Positions 8,691 to 18,000 of a stretch of DNA of 64,000 nt are shown here, one piece after another. Source of the DNA: Cohnella caldifontis (GTDB lineage Bacteria; Bacillota; Bacilli; Paenibacillales; Paenibacillaceae). The notes beneath the pieces are model-generated. The model saw nothing but the letters and a program-made list of their open reading frames with translations, was not told where the DNA came from and did not search any database. Position 1 is the first letter of the stretch, and each line of letters begins with the position of its first letter. Where the stretch lies: contig NZ_JAQZSJ010000014.1 in the NCBI RefSeq assembly GCF_029360585.1, forward strand, positions 62,001 to 126,000, given 5' to 3'. Both the position numbers and the translations under genes were made by a program.

Positions 8691-8891
8691 ATGCAAAACG
8701 CTTCGTACGATTGGCATTACCTGGACATGGCTGCGAGAATCGGAGATTTGAAGGACGACCAGTACCGCCAGCTTCTGGCGCTCAGCACGATGATCGAATT
8801 GCTGGTGGAGAAGGGCATTCTCACACCGGAGGAAATCCGGGCCAAGTCGCTCCACATGGAAGCGGAGCTCAATCGCCAGCTGTTGCTTTGA
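8691..8891 (+). CDS. small protein of unknown function
   Basis: A 66-residue frame with a good ribosome site (AAAGGAAG nine bases before ATG). The protein is soluble and probably helical: an aromatic N-terminus (YDWHYLDMAARI) and an amphipathic helix LLALSTMIELLVEKGILTPE. The last stretch recalls the 'L..L.LVEKG.LT.EE' helix-turn seen in several unrelated enzyme accessory domains, which is not enough for a family call. It is divergent from htrC and overlaps the 3' end of walJ by 23 bp tail to tail. The ribosome site, codon use and clean frame suggest a real gene. Confidence 0.65.
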   Translation: MQNASYDWHYLDMAARIGDLKDDQYRQLLALSTMIELLVEKGILTPEEIRAKSLHMEAELNRQLLL

Positions 8892-9711
8892 CCGCCGTCG
8901 GCCGGGCCGGGCTGTTCACCAGATCCCATTCCGTCGGCCGGTCCGGATACGTATCGCACAAAGCGAATTCGTGCGGATGATAGAAAAAGCCGTTGTCTTC
9001 TAATACGGTATTCACCGTCAGTTTGGCTAAATCCATAAGATTATGATGCTGGCTGAGGTGCGCCAGGTAGACCCTGCGGGTCGAGCCGGACAGCAGGCGG
9101 CACAGCGCTTCGCCCGCGGCTTCGTTCGACAGGTGGCCGGTGTCTCCGAGGATGCGCCGCTTGATGTTCCAGGGATACCGTCCCATGCGCAGCATTTCCA
9201 CGTCGTGGTTCGACTCCAGCACCAGGACGTCTGAACCCATCAGCTTGCCGACGACTTTGTCGCTCATGTAGCCCATGTCGGTCGCGAGGCTCAGCTTGGC
9301 GCCGTCCGCCTGGAAGCAGTAGCCGACCGGCTCGGCGGCGTCGTGCGAGATCGCGTACGACTCGATCCGCAAGTCCTTGATCTCCATCGTGCCGTCCGTC
9401 TCCAGCACTTTGCGCTGTGCGTCCGGCAGCTCGCCGACGATCTTGGCCATGGCCGCCCACGTTTTCTCGTTGGCGTACACCGGCAGCTCGAATTTCCTCG
9501 CGAAAGCGCCCAGCCCCTTGATATGGTCGGAATGCTCGTGCGTGATAAACACCGCGTCGAGCTCTTGCCCCGACAAGCCTCTCTGCTGCATCAATTCTTC
9601 TATCTTCTTGCCGCTCAGCCCTACGTCGACCAGCACCCTCGCCGTATCCGTGGATACGACGGTGGCGTTGCCCGTCGAGCCGCTGGCCAGCACCGTAAAC
9701 CGAAGGCTCAT
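8869..9711 (-). CDS. walJ: metallo-beta-lactamase fold hydrolase WalJ (YycJ)
   Basis: A 280-residue cytoplasmic metallo-beta-lactamase-fold protein. The N-terminus LRFTVLASGSTGNATVV and the metal motif THEHSDH (about residues 56-62) are typical of YycJ/WalJ, a predicted nuclease or phosphodiesterase implicated in coordinating cell division with replication in relatives. It is the last gene of the walRKHI cluster, 68 bp after walI on the same strand. The ATG has GAAAGGAAA upstream. The family is clear; the in vivo substrate is not. Confidence 0.94.
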   Translation of the reverse strand: MSLRFTVLASGSTGNATVVSTDTARVLVDVGLSGKKIEELMQQRGLSGQELDAVFITHEHSDHIKGLGAFARKFELPVYANEKTWAAMAKIVGELPDAQRKVLETDGTMEIKDLRIESYAISHDAAEPVGYCFQADGAKLSLATDMGYMSDKVVGKLMGSDVLVLESNHDVEMLRMGRYPWNIKRRILGDTGHLSNEAAGEALCRLLSGSTRRVYLAHLSQHHNLMDLAKLTVNTVLEDNGFFYHPHEFALCDTYPDRPTEWDLVNSPARPTAVKATAGD

Positions 9712-9779
9712 ATCGCGGTTTCCTTTCCTTCTCCCAAGTCAAGCGACTTCGTCGCCTTTCTCTATCCCAATCGGTCGCG

Positions 9780-10544
9780 TCAATTCGACAACGGAGTCAG
9801 GGGCGTGTCTCCTTTTCCGGTCGTAACCTCCGCGCTGATGGCATTTACATAGTACACTTCGCCATTTTCCAGCAAAACCCTCCACGAGGGTGCCGAAACT
9901 TGCGTTTCCGCGTCCGGAAAGATTTGGCCGTGATACCCCAGGCGAATCTCTTTGATCACCGAACCCGCCGGCAAGTAGTTCTCGATCAGATGGGCCGCCG
10001 CCGTCGAGGCCGGCAGCACCTGCTGCTCCTTGGGCACGTCCGAAGAGAGCACTTGCACGACGTCCTGGCGGTACGCCTGGATTTTCTGCTCGCTGTTGTA
10101 GAGCTCCAGATGAATGTCGAACATCGGATAGCCGTCCACCATCCGGTTGAGCACGAATACGCCTTCCCGGCTGCCCGGGTCGTCATAAGCGTAGCGGCTC
10201 AGCTCGGAAATGATTTTGCCCAGCGCGTCCTCCAGCTCTTTGGGGTTGAACACGATGCGCGCTTCCTGCGGGACGGCCAGCTTGATTCGGTCTTCCGGAT
10301 CCTTGGAGGGCAGAACCTTCAGCTTGAAGGACAAATCCCGCATGGATGGCGTCTCCGCGGGGATTTTGCCGGCGATCCGTATGCCTTTCTCCTGCATGAT
10401 CCGGCGCGTCTCGTCGGGCAGGGACGTCCAGTCGACGGCCGTATTCACCTGCGCGCGCCATTCGGTCCACAGCTGGTAGCCGAGCAGCGCGTTGAGCAGC
10501 AGAAACGCCAGGATCAATACGCTTTTGGCCCTTCCCCAGTCCAT
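9780..10544 (-). CDS. walI: WalRK accessory protein WalI (YycI)
   Basis: A 254-residue protein starting MDWGRAKSVLILAFLLLNAL: a short cytoplasmic stretch, one membrane helix (about 7-24), then an extracytoplasmic domain, as in YycI. In B. subtilis, WalI and WalH contact the membrane part of the WalK kinase and damp its activity. The ATG at 10544 is chosen because AGGAGG lies seven bases upstream; an in-frame ATG six codons earlier would contain that ribosome site. A gap of about 110 bp separates it from walH, whereas the other junctions in this cluster overlap. Confidence 0.9.
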   Translation of the reverse strand: MDWGRAKSVLILAFLLLNALLGYQLWTEWRAQVNTAVDWTSLPDETRRIMQEKGIRIAGKIPAETPSMRDLSFKLKVLPSKDPEDRIKLAVPQEARIVFNPKELEDALGKIISELSRYAYDDPGSREGVFVLNRMVDGYPMFDIHLELYNSEQKIQAYRQDVVQVLSSDVPKEQQVLPASTAAAHLIENYLPAGSVIKEIRLGYHGQIFPDAETQVSAPSWRVLLENGEVYYVNAISAEVTTGKGDTPLTPLSN

Positions 10545-10653
10545 CCCTGTCCCTCCTGTCATCGGGAGATCGACGGAGTCAAGCTCCCGCCATCCGCCGC
10601 GGCGTAGGTAAACCTGACTTCCGTTTCTTCCGTTCGTCGCGTTTACCGCCCCT

Positions 10654-11958
10654 TCAATGCGAAGCGTTGGCCAATATCCGCACGGTTCCGTCCGCCAGCC
10701 GCACGGCCCAGACCGGACGCAGCGTGACGGCGTCCTTCCCGAGCTCCGGCCGGTAAGCCGGGAACAGCGATAAGACGGCGGAGCCGTAATCCGTTTGGCT
10801 GACCATGGATCGAAGCGCGTCTCCTCCAGGCAACGAGCGGCTGGTCCGGCTCTCCGGCGTATCGCCGAGGATCAGCAGGGAGCGGTCGTAAGACGTCACG
10901 GTTCCCTGCTGCAGCCGCAGCTCCATGTAGCCGAACGTCAGGTTTTGCCCCGGTACGATCGGAACCTGCTTGTAATACTGCTGGAACCGGATCGCGCTGT
11001 CCGCTTCGCTCGCGGGCGCGCCCGTCTGCGTCAGCCGGAACGGCCCGTTCCAGCCGCCGTGCTGGTTGACGAATTGGACCGCCGCGCTGACGTTGTCGCT
11101 GAGGTCCGTCTGCCCCTCCGTCGGGGCCACCGGGTCGGTATACGACATCCAGCCGCCGTTCTCCGCGACTTTCAGCCATCGTTTGCCGTCCGTATAAATC
11201 CGGTTGCCGTCCCCCTGCTCCTGGATCGCCCGGGTCACCCCGGGATCGAAGAACAGGTTGCGCTGCATTTGTTCGGTCGTGTACCGGGTGATCGGGACCT
11301 TGAGCTCCGTCACCCAGTCGTAAGGCTTCTCCGGCACGTACAGCTGGCCGTTCGCCGTCTGGAAAGGGGTCCAATACTCGCCGAAGCCGACGTTGGTCTG
11401 GACGTCGCCGACCGTCAGGTCGGCCCGCTGCGCTTCATAGACGTTCCGTCCGTCCGAGCTGAAGAAGAACGTCCGAACCTCCTGGCTGTCCTTGCGGACG
11501 AAAATCCAGATCCGGTCGATCGCGTCGCGGGAAAACAGGAAATCGGCGTCGATCTTGAACACGGACTGCAGCAATTGGAACGGGATCGGGCGGCCGAAGC
11601 GCAGCTCCAGCCCTTGGTCCTCCCTCCGGACTTGATCCCAATTAACCGCCTCCGCTGTGCTTTGCTGAATCCCCTTGAAATCCCGTCCCTGCAGCTTTTT
11701 CAGAATGAGATCGTAGTAAGGCGCGTTGTCCGGGAAGAACACGGTGTGCCGGTCTTGCCCCAGATGGAGCACGATCTGCTCCGGGAACAGCAGGTCCTGC
11801 ACCTCGAGCGCGGGGCCGAGCGGCTCCGCCGGCACGTAATCTTGTCCGGATTTCACCCTCGCTTCCAAGCTCGGCATGCTGTAAGCCAGGAAATAGCTCT
11901 GCACCAGACTGAGCGCGACGAGCAGCCCGAGCACGGCCGACTTGACGTTCTCCATCAT
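10654..11958 (-). CDS. walH: WalRK accessory protein WalH (YycH)
   Basis: A 434-residue protein with one N-terminal membrane helix (about 6-27) and a large extracytoplasmic part, matching YycH in length and topology. With WalI it is expected to restrain the WalK sensor kinase. Its ATG overlaps the walK stop (ATGA), so translation is coupled. The C-terminus ends VRLADGTVRILANASH. The downstream spacer to walI stays coding-like in another frame for a short way, so a slightly longer ancestral C-terminus is possible, but I see no clear frameshift. Confidence 0.9.
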   Translation of the reverse strand: MMENVKSAVLGLLVALSLVQSYFLAYSMPSLEARVKSGQDYVPAEPLGPALEVQDLLFPEQIVLHLGQDRHTVFFPDNAPYYDLILKKLQGRDFKGIQQSTAEAVNWDQVRREDQGLELRFGRPIPFQLLQSVFKIDADFLFSRDAIDRIWIFVRKDSQEVRTFFFSSDGRNVYEAQRADLTVGDVQTNVGFGEYWTPFQTANGQLYVPEKPYDWVTELKVPITRYTTEQMQRNLFFDPGVTRAIQEQGDGNRIYTDGKRWLKVAENGGWMSYTDPVAPTEGQTDLSDNVSAAVQFVNQHGGWNGPFRLTQTGAPASEADSAIRFQQYYKQVPIVPGQNLTFGYMELRLQQGTVTSYDRSLLILGDTPESRTSRSLPGGDALRSMVSQTDYGSAVLSLFPAYRPELGKDAVTLRPVWAVRLADGTVRILANASH

Positions 11959-13778
11959 GCCGGCTCACTTCCTTCCTTGACGATCGGCAGCGTGACCTTC
12001 ACGGCCGTCCCGACGCCGACCTCGGATTCGAGCGTGATCGCGCCGCCGTGGGCGCGCACGATTTCCCGGGCAATCGACAAGCCGAGGCCCGTGCCGCCCA
12101 TGTTGCGGGAACGGGCCTTGTCCACGCGGTAGAACCGGTCGAATATGCGCTCCAGGTCCTTCTTGGGGATGCCGATGCCCGTATCTTTCACCGTGATGAT
12201 CAAATGCCCCGTGGCGTCGGGGTCCGCGGATAGGTCGATCGACCCTCCGTCGAGCGTATACTTGATCGCGTTGGACACGAGGTTGTCCAGCACTTGGTCG
12301 ATGCCGTCCCGGTCCAGCCAAGCCGGCGCCAACCGGGTCGACACCCGGACCGTCGCCGTGATCGCCTTCTGCCGCAGCTGGAACGAGAACCGGTCGACGA
12401 CCTCCTCCAGCATTTCGGCCATGTCGATCTTCTCCCGGCGAAGCTGGTTGCGCCGCGAATCGAAGCGCGACAAATGCAGCAGGTCGCTGACCAGCCGGAT
12501 CATCCGCTCGGTCTCGCTGCGGATGACGCCGACGAACCGGCCGGCCAGCTCCGGCTCTTCCATCGCGCCGTCGTCCAGCGCTTCGGCGTAGCTCTTGATC
12601 GTCGTCAGCGGCGTGCGCAGCTCGTGCGAGACGTTCGCGACGAACTCCCGCCGCGACTGCTCCAGCTTCTCCGCCTCCGTCACGTCGTGCAGCACCGCGA
12701 TCGCGCCGGCGACCCGGTCCCGGCTTCGGATCGGCGTCAAGGTGACGCGGACGATCACTTCCTCTTCTTCCTCGGCCTCTCGGCGGAGCAGCAGCCAGGA
12801 CTCCTTGCCCTCCAGCGTCCGGGCGATCGGTTCCTTCTCCACTCCAAGCGCCTCCGACAGCGTCCGGCCTTCCCAGTTGGCCGAGCCGAGCAGCTCGAGC
12901 GCCCTGCGATTGGTGATGATGATGCAGCCGAGCTCGTCCGTCGCGAGGACGCCGTCGTTCATGTTCGTCAAGACGGAGGAGAGTTTCTCTTTCTCCTCTT
13001 CGTTCAAGGCCAGCGCTTCGCTGAGCCGGTCGGTCATGTCGTTGAACGCCGCGCTAAGCTGGCTGATCTCGTCGGTGCCTTTGACCGGCACGCGCTGGTC
13101 GAAGTGTCCGTCCGCCACGAGGGCGGCCTGGCGGGTGAGCGCCTTGATCGGCGCCGTGATCGTCCCGGCCAGCAGCACGCCGAGAAAGGCCGTCAGCACG
13201 AGCGCGATCAGGATGGCCGACACGAAAATGCGGTTGATCCGTTCCATCGTTTGGTACAGATCTTCCATCGAAGCGGTGATGTAGACGACGCCGACCACCT
13301 TGTTCCCGCTGATGACCGGTTTGGCGATGACCTTCTTCCGCACGTTGTCGTCGTCGATGATCTCCTCTTCGTTGTCCGGAATCCGCTGCAGCGCCCGGCT
13401 GACCAACAAAGAGGTGTTCTTCCGCCCGATGATCGAGGTGTTGGACGGCTGGGAAGTCGTCAGTACCCGGCCTCCGGCGTCCAGCACCTGGATTTCGGCT
13501 CCGCTGATGCTCGACAGGCTGCTGGCCAGCGCGTTCAACTCGTCGCCCGCTTCCTGCCGAACGCCCCCGCTCTTGTCGAACTGGGCCAGTGTAGGGGCCG
13601 ACAATCCCGTCAATACGTTGACCGTATTGTTCAAGTTGCCGGTGAAGGAGGAGATCAGGGAGCTTTTCATCGTGCTGATGAAGTAAACCCCGATCACCTG
13701 GACCGCGATCAGAATCAGCATCAAGACCATCAAGATGAGCTTGACTTGGATGCTCCGGAACACCCGAACGAAATTCAT
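11955..13778 (-). CDS. walK: sensor histidine kinase WalK (YycG)
   Basis: The 607-residue essential cell-wall sensor kinase. Membrane helices lie at about 13-34 and 184-206 and bracket an extracytoplasmic PAS-like domain. Next come HAMP (about 207-260), an internal PAS domain (about 263-370), the HisKA domain with phospho-acceptor His385 ([10 protein letters not shown]), and the HATPase domain with DTGIGIPKK and [10 protein letters not shown]-boxes (about 490-600). It overlaps walR upstream and walH downstream by 4 bp each. WalK phosphorylates WalR to control autolysin and wall-turnover genes. Confidence 0.97.
   Translation of the reverse strand: MNFVRVFRSIQVKLILMVLMLILIAVQVIGVYFISTMKSSLISSFTGNLNNTVNVLTGLSAPTLAQFDKSGGVRQEAGDELNALASSLSSISGAEIQVLDAGGRVLTTSQPSNTSIIGRKNTSLLVSRALQRIPDNEEEIIDDDNVRKKVIAKPVISGNKVVGVVYITASMEDLYQTMERINRIFVSAILIALVLTAFLGVLLAGTITAPIKALTRQAALVADGHFDQRVPVKGTDEISQLSAAFNDMTDRLSEALALNEEEKEKLSSVLTNMNDGVLATDELGCIIITNRRALELLGSANWEGRTLSEALGVEKEPIARTLEGKESWLLLRREAEEEEEVIVRVTLTPIRSRDRVAGAIAVLHDVTEAEKLEQSRREFVANVSHELRTPLTTIKSYAEALDDGAMEEPELAGRFVGVIRSETERMIRLVSDLLHLSRFDSRRNQLRREKIDMAEMLEEVVDRFSFQLRQKAITATVRVSTRLAPAWLDRDGIDQVLDNLVSNAIKYTLDGGSIDLSADPDATGHLIITVKDTGIGIPKKDLERIFDRFYRVDKARSRNMGGTGLGLSIAREIVRAHGGAITLESEVGVGTAVKVTLPIVKEGSEPA
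12061..12074. other. candidate Noc-binding site
   Basis: ATTTCCCGGGCAAT matches 13 of 14 positions of the palindromic Noc-binding sequence known from B. subtilis (ATTTCCCGGGAAAT). It lies inside walK. A noc gene is present in this window. Binding is not demonstrated. Confidence 0.45.
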
Positions 13779-14521
13779 CCCGAAAGACCGCCTAGGGAAC
13801 GCGGATTGCGCATCAGGTACCCTAAACCGCGGCGGGTCATGATGATTTCCGGACGGCTCGGGTCATCTTCGATCTTCTCCCGCAGGCGGCGGACCGTTAC
13901 GTCGACCGTCCGGACGTCCCCGAAATACTCGAACCCCCACACCGCCTGCAGCAGGTGCTCGCGCGTCATGACCTTGCCGTTGTTGCGGGCCAGGTAAAGC
14001 AGCAGCTCGAATTCCCGATGCGTCAGGTCGAGCGGCTGCCCGTTCTTGTACACCACGTACATATCCGTATCGATGAACAAGTTGAACATGCGCAGCCCTT
14101 GCGGCTCCGCGTCCTGGCTCCCCGCGCCGTCCTCGGCCTCCTTGGATGCGTCCAGGTTGCGCTGGCGGCGCAGCTGCGCTTTCACCCGCGCCAAGAGCTC
14201 GCGCGTGCCGAACGGCTTGGTGACGTAATCGTCCGCCCCCAGCTCCAGGCCCAGCACTTTGTCGAGCTCCGTGTCCTTGGCCGTCAGCATGATGATCGGC
14301 GTGGAACGCTTCGACCGCACCTCGCGGCAGACGTCCATCCCGTCCTTGCCCGGCAGCATCAAGTCCAGCAAAATCAAATCGGGATCCGCCTCGAACGCCA
14401 GCCGAACCGCCTCGTTGCCGTCGAAGGCGCAGACCACTTCGTAGCCTTCCTTTTCCAAATTGAATTTCAGAATATCGGCGATCGGCCGCTCGTCGTCCAC
14501 GACCAGGATTTTACCCGGCAT
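13775..14521 (-). CDS. walR: response regulator WalR (YycF)
   Basis: A 248-residue OmpR-type response regulator. The receiver domain (about 1-118) has the acidic pocket DDE at 9-11 and phospho-acceptor Asp53 (LLDLMLPG); the winged-helix DNA-binding domain (about 150-242) ends with the [22 protein letters not shown] recognition region typical of WalR. The linker contains an acidic run, about 18 residues longer than I would expect (about 130-147, [14 protein letters not shown]). It is the first gene of the wal operon and overlaps walK by 4 bp. Confidence 0.96.
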   Translation of the reverse strand: MPGKILVVDDERPIADILKFNLEKEGYEVVCAFDGNEAVRLAFEADPDLILLDLMLPGKDGMDVCREVRSKRSTPIIMLTAKDTELDKVLGLELGADDYVTKPFGTRELLARVKAQLRRQRNLDASKEAEDGAGSQDAEPQGLRMFNLFIDTDMYVVYKNGQPLDLTHREFELLLYLARNNGKVMTREHLLQAVWGFEYFGDVRTVDVTVRRLREKIEDDPSRPEIIMTRRGLGYLMRNPRSLGGLSG

Positions 14522-14562
14522 CGCATCCTGCCTCCCTTCCGGAAGCTATTCTCTATGCGTCT

Positions 14563-14571
14563 ATCTTACCA
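14563..14571 (-). promoter_or_regulatory. candidate extended -10 promoter of walR
   Basis: The minus strand carries TGGTAAGAT about 45 bases upstream of the walR ATG, an extended -10 element. No good -35 box is seen at the expected distance. Confidence 0.5.
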
Positions 14572-14618
14572 TATCGGACCGGCCGGGAGAATCGCGGGAA
14601 CCTTTCCCTCCGGACGGC

Positions 14619-14652
14619 GAGGGGCTTCCCTCCGGCGGAGGAAAGCCCCTCG
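14619..14652 (-). terminator. GC-rich hairpin after the M23 peptidase gene
   Basis: A long inverted repeat (CGAGGGGCTT with its complement AAGCCCCTCG, plus an inner CCTCC/GGAGG stem) lies 15 bp past the stop of the M23 gene. It has no T-run on either side, so it may be a weak terminator or an mRNA 3'-end stabiliser. Confidence 0.45.
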
Positions 14653-14666
14653 ATTCATAACGGATT

Positions 14667-16298
14667 TTATAAATAGCTGATCGGATTTTTAAGCTTGCCG
14701 TTCAAGTAGACTTCGAAATGCAGGTGCGTGCCGGTAGAGTGTCCCGTGCTGCCCATGACGCCGAGCGGGTCGCCCTTCTCGACGATCTGGCCTTTCTTGA
14801 CGTTCAGCTTTTTCATGTGGCCGTACACGGTTTTGAAGCCGTTCTTATGGTTGATGATGACCGCGTTGCCCAAGCCGCCGGAGTTGTACCCCGCGAACTC
14901 GACGACGCCGCTGTCCGCCGCCATGATCGTGCTCTTCCCGATCATGTCGATCCCCTTGTGCGTACGGCCCCACCGTTCGCCGAGGTAGCTGGTGATCCGG
15001 TGGGCGGCCACCGGCCACATGAACTTGCCCGTGCCCTCGCCTTTGATCACCTTGGTGCCTTTCAGGATAATCGTCGGGACGGCTTGCTCCAAGATTTGCT
15101 CGGACACGATTTCTTCCTCGTCCAGCGAGCCGTTCGTGAGGACTTGGCGGTAGGTGACCCGCTTCTTGCCGTCTTTCCCCTGCCGGAGCACCTTGGTCTG
15201 TCCGGCCCGCATCTCGTCGCTCTTCTGGTATTGCACCGGGGATTCGATCGCTTCGACCTGCGTCACTTCCTGGGTGGAGCGGACGTTCAGCACGGGCTGC
15301 TGAACCGTCAAGTCCAGCACGTCGCCGATGCGGATCATGTCGTCCTCGATCCAAGGATTGTTCTGGTAAATGAGGTCGGTCGGAACGTTCATCTTGTCGG
15401 CGATGCAGCCTAAGCAGTCGCCTTTCTTGACGGTGTAGCGGACCGGCGCCGGATTGCCCGTGACGAGCTTCTTATACAGCTGATCGGGATCCGAGAGCGC
15501 GCCACCCGATTCCGCAAGCCCCACTTCCTCCAGATCGACATTCTCTTCGAAACCGATCGACACGATCTGGGTCTGCGGTTGTAACGGATCCGTCTCCGGA
15601 ACCGATGCCGAAGCCGGTTCATCCGCCGGCGCCGCGTTGGACGCGGAGTAAGCCAGCGACTGCAGCTTCGGCGCCGCCGATTTGACCATGGCGACCTGCT
15701 TCAGCTTGGCGCCTTCCGGCACATAGCGGTTCTTGATCCGGTCCAAAAGTTCATCCGCGGCGGCACGGTCGCGGACGACGCCCACGACTTGGCCGTCCAC
15801 TTTGACCTGCATGCCTACGGGATGCGTCGTCAAGCGTTGTTCCAGGTCCGCCAGCACGGCCTCGTCATCCGTCGCGGGTTTGTAAGCCTTTTCACGCTCG
15901 TAGGTGACCTGACCGTCGTCCAACACTCGTCGTATAGGGGTTTCCGCCTGGTCCAGCTCGGCGGCTTTGGCTGCCAGCCATTGCTCGATCTTCTCGCCGG
16001 AGCTGGCGTTTCCGATCGGCTGACCCTTCCAGTAGACTTGGACGTAGTCCTGCGTATGGGCTTTGACGTATTGCTGTCCGAATGCCGCGAACGCGGCAAC
16101 GCCGACGACTGCGGCAACGGTAATCCAAACGGGCTTGCGATGATTCCGAAAGAAATGGGCGGCTGGGACTTGCAACTTTTGTCGTTTTTTATCAACAATC
16201 GTTATTCCTTTCAAGCAGTAAGACCGAACGTGCCGGAGACTGCGCCCCGCGGCGGCAGCTGCGCTCCGGATTCGGTCCGTTCCCCTGAAAACGGCCAT
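14667..16298 (-). CDS. M23-family peptidoglycan endopeptidase with LysM and G5 domains
   Basis: A 543-residue secreted or membrane-tethered wall hydrolase. One hydrophobic segment (about 57-75) follows a basic N-terminus. The middle contains a LysM repeat (YTVKKGDCLGCIADKMNVP and what follows) and a G5-type domain (from about 345 to 425). The C-terminal M23 domain has the zinc ligands in HKGIDM and HLHFE (His525/His527). It should cut peptidoglycan peptide bridges. The ATG is preceded by GAGGAG six bases away. It ends about 145 bp before walR on the same strand, and wall hydrolases are typical WalR targets, so the linkage is functionally sensible. The LysM has two cysteines, which is unusual for the repeat. 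Confidence 0.93.
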   Translation of the reverse strand: MAVFRGTDRIRSAAAAAGRSLRHVRSYCLKGITIVDKKRQKLQVPAAHFFRNHRKPVWITVAAVVGVAAFAAFGQQYVKAHTQDYVQVYWKGQPIGNASSGEKIEQWLAAKAAELDQAETPIRRVLDDGQVTYEREKAYKPATDDEAVLADLEQRLTTHPVGMQVKVDGQVVGVVRDRAAADELLDRIKNRYVPEGAKLKQVAMVKSAAPKLQSLAYSASNAAPADEPASASVPETDPLQPQTQIVSIGFEENVDLEEVGLAESGGALSDPDQLYKKLVTGNPAPVRYTVKKGDCLGCIADKMNVPTDLIYQNNPWIEDDMIRIGDVLDLTVQQPVLNVRSTQEVTQVEAIESPVQYQKSDEMRAGQTKVLRQGKDGKKRVTYRQVLTNGSLDEEEIVSEQILEQAVPTIILKGTKVIKGEGTGKFMWPVAAHRITSYLGERWGRTHKGIDMIGKSTIMAADSGVVEFAGYNSGGLGNAVIINHKNGFKTVYGHMKKLNVKKGQIVEKGDPLGVMGSTGHSTGTHLHFEVYLNGKLKNPISYL

Positions 16299-16428
16299 GA
16301 TCTTCTCCTCTGCGCTAAAAATTAGGTATTTTTTCTCTCCGTCCTAAGCCTCAGCTTGAACCTTACTTTAACACAACCTTCGCAAACCGAACAACCAAAC
16401 AAACGTTTCATGAAGGAATTTTAACTTT

Positions 16429-17988
16429 TTATGGAACGAGCCCGTGCTGCTTCAGCCACTCTTCGGCGACCTCGCGGGCTTGCCTGCCTTCCAGGTCCAC
16501 TTTGCCGTTCAGCGCCGACATTTCCTTGTCGTCGATTTGGCCGGCCAGCAGGTTCAGGACGTCGGCCAGCTCGGGGTGCGCCTGCAGCGTATCCATCCGA
16601 ATGACGGGCGCGGCGAAATAAGGAGGGAAGAACGCCTTATCGTCCTTCAGCGTTGTCAAATGGAACGCCTGGATCCGCCCGTCGGTGGAGAATGCGTCGT
16701 TGACGTCCGTCGATCCGTCTCGCACGGCGCCATAGGTTAGGCCGGGATCCAGCCCTTTGACGCTTTTGAAATTCATGCCGTACGTCTTTTGCAGCCCGAC
16801 GAACCCGTCCGGCCGCTCCAGGAACTCCTGGGTCGCCCCCAGCACCAGCCCCGGGGCCTTGCGGGCCAGATCGGAGAACGTCCGGATGCCTTCCTGCTCG
16901 GCGCGGTCCGCTCTCATCGACAACGTGTAGGTATTGTTGAAGCCGATGGGTTTGAGCCAAGTCACCTTGAAGTTCTGTTCGTAGGCCGCCTTCACCTGGC
17001 GATACGTTTCATCCGGATCCCCGCCCAGGGGCTTGCGGCTCAGCACGGACGTCCATCCCGTTCCCGTATATTCCGGGTAGAGGTCGATTTCCCCTTTGAT
17101 CAGGGCGTTATGGGTCACCTGGGATCCGCCCAGGTACGGCTTGCGGACCACCTTCAAATCGGTGCGCGCCTCGATCAGCGACGCCATGAGATGGACGAGG
17201 ATGTCTTGCTCGGTGAAGTTTTTGCCGCCGATGACGACGGAATCGCCGCGGGGTTGGGCCAGTTTGGCGACCAAGCCCCCCAACAGCGCGGCAACGACGA
17301 CGACGGCGACGGCAAGCTCAAGCCGACGGACGAATTTGGAACGGGGCTTGCGTCCGGTTCGGGTCCCCTTCGGAGCGGTCGCCTTCTCCACTCTCCCGAG
17401 CGCGAAATCGAACAGGATCGCCAGCAGCGCCGACGGAATCGTGCCCGCGAGGATCAGCTCGGTGCTGACGGTGGAGATCCCGCGGAAAATCAAATCGCCG
17501 AGCCCCCCCGCCCCGACCAGCGAAGCCAGCGTGGCCACGCCGATGAGCATGACGGTCGCCGTCCGGATGCCCGCCATGATGACGCTCAGCGCGAGAGGCA
17601 GCTCCACTTTCGCCATCACTTGCCAGCTCGTCATGCCCATGCCGATTCCGGCTTCCCGCATCGCTTTCGGCACGTTCATGATTCCGGTATACGTATTTCT
17701 CATGATCGGCAGCAAGGAATAGACGGTCAAAGCCACGACGGCCGGCGTCGTGCCGATCCCGAGAAGCGGAATCATGAAACCGAGCAGGGCGAGGCTGGGG
17801 ATCGTCTGGAACAGCGACGCCAGGCCGATCACCGGGGCGGCAAGACGCGGAAAACGCGTCAGGAGAAGACCCGTGGGGATCGAGATGACGATGGCGATGA
17901 CCAGGGCGATCAAGGACAGCTGAATATGCTGCACGACGGCGAGCAGAATGTCGTCTTTGCGGCTTACGAATACATCCCATAGGTTCAT
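16429..17988 (-). CDS. OpuC-type compatible-solute ABC permease fused to substrate-binding domain
   Basis: A 519-residue fusion. The N-terminal half (about 1-210) is a BPD-type permease with about five or six helices and the coupling region EAGIGMGMTSWQVMAKVELP. After a helix at about 228-246 the C-terminal half (about 250-519) is an OpuAC-type glycine betaine/choline-binding domain (GGKNFTEQDILVHL at its start, YPEYTGTGW in the ligand region). In B. subtilis OpuC these are separate proteins. The gene follows the ATPase gene by 12 bp on the same strand. Role: ATP-driven uptake of osmoprotectants such as glycine betaine, carnitine or choline; the exact substrate is not clear. Confidence 0.92.
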   Translation of the reverse strand: MNLWDVFVSRKDDILLAVVQHIQLSLIALVIAIVISIPTGLLLTRFPRLAAPVIGLASLFQTIPSLALLGFMIPLLGIGTTPAVVALTVYSLLPIMRNTYTGIMNVPKAMREAGIGMGMTSWQVMAKVELPLALSVIMAGIRTATVMLIGVATLASLVGAGGLGDLIFRGISTVSTELILAGTIPSALLAILFDFALGRVEKATAPKGTRTGRKPRSKFVRRLELAVAVVVVAALLGGLVAKLAQPRGDSVVIGGKNFTEQDILVHLMASLIEARTDLKVVRKPYLGGSQVTHNALIKGEIDLYPEYTGTGWTSVLSRKPLGGDPDETYRQVKAAYEQNFKVTWLKPIGFNNTYTLSMRADRAEQEGIRTFSDLARKAPGLVLGATQEFLERPDGFVGLQKTYGMNFKSVKGLDPGLTYGAVRDGSTDVNDAFSTDGRIQAFHLTTLKDDKAFFPPYFAAPVIRMDTLQAHPELADVLNLLAGQIDDKEMSALNGKVDLEGRQAREVAEEWLKQHGLVP

Positions 17989-18000
17989 GGCGTTCTCCCG

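Noticed and set aside
12294-13997. Long + strand frame opposite walK
   Set aside because: Shadow of walK; the minus strand encodes a complete histidine kinase with all motifs.
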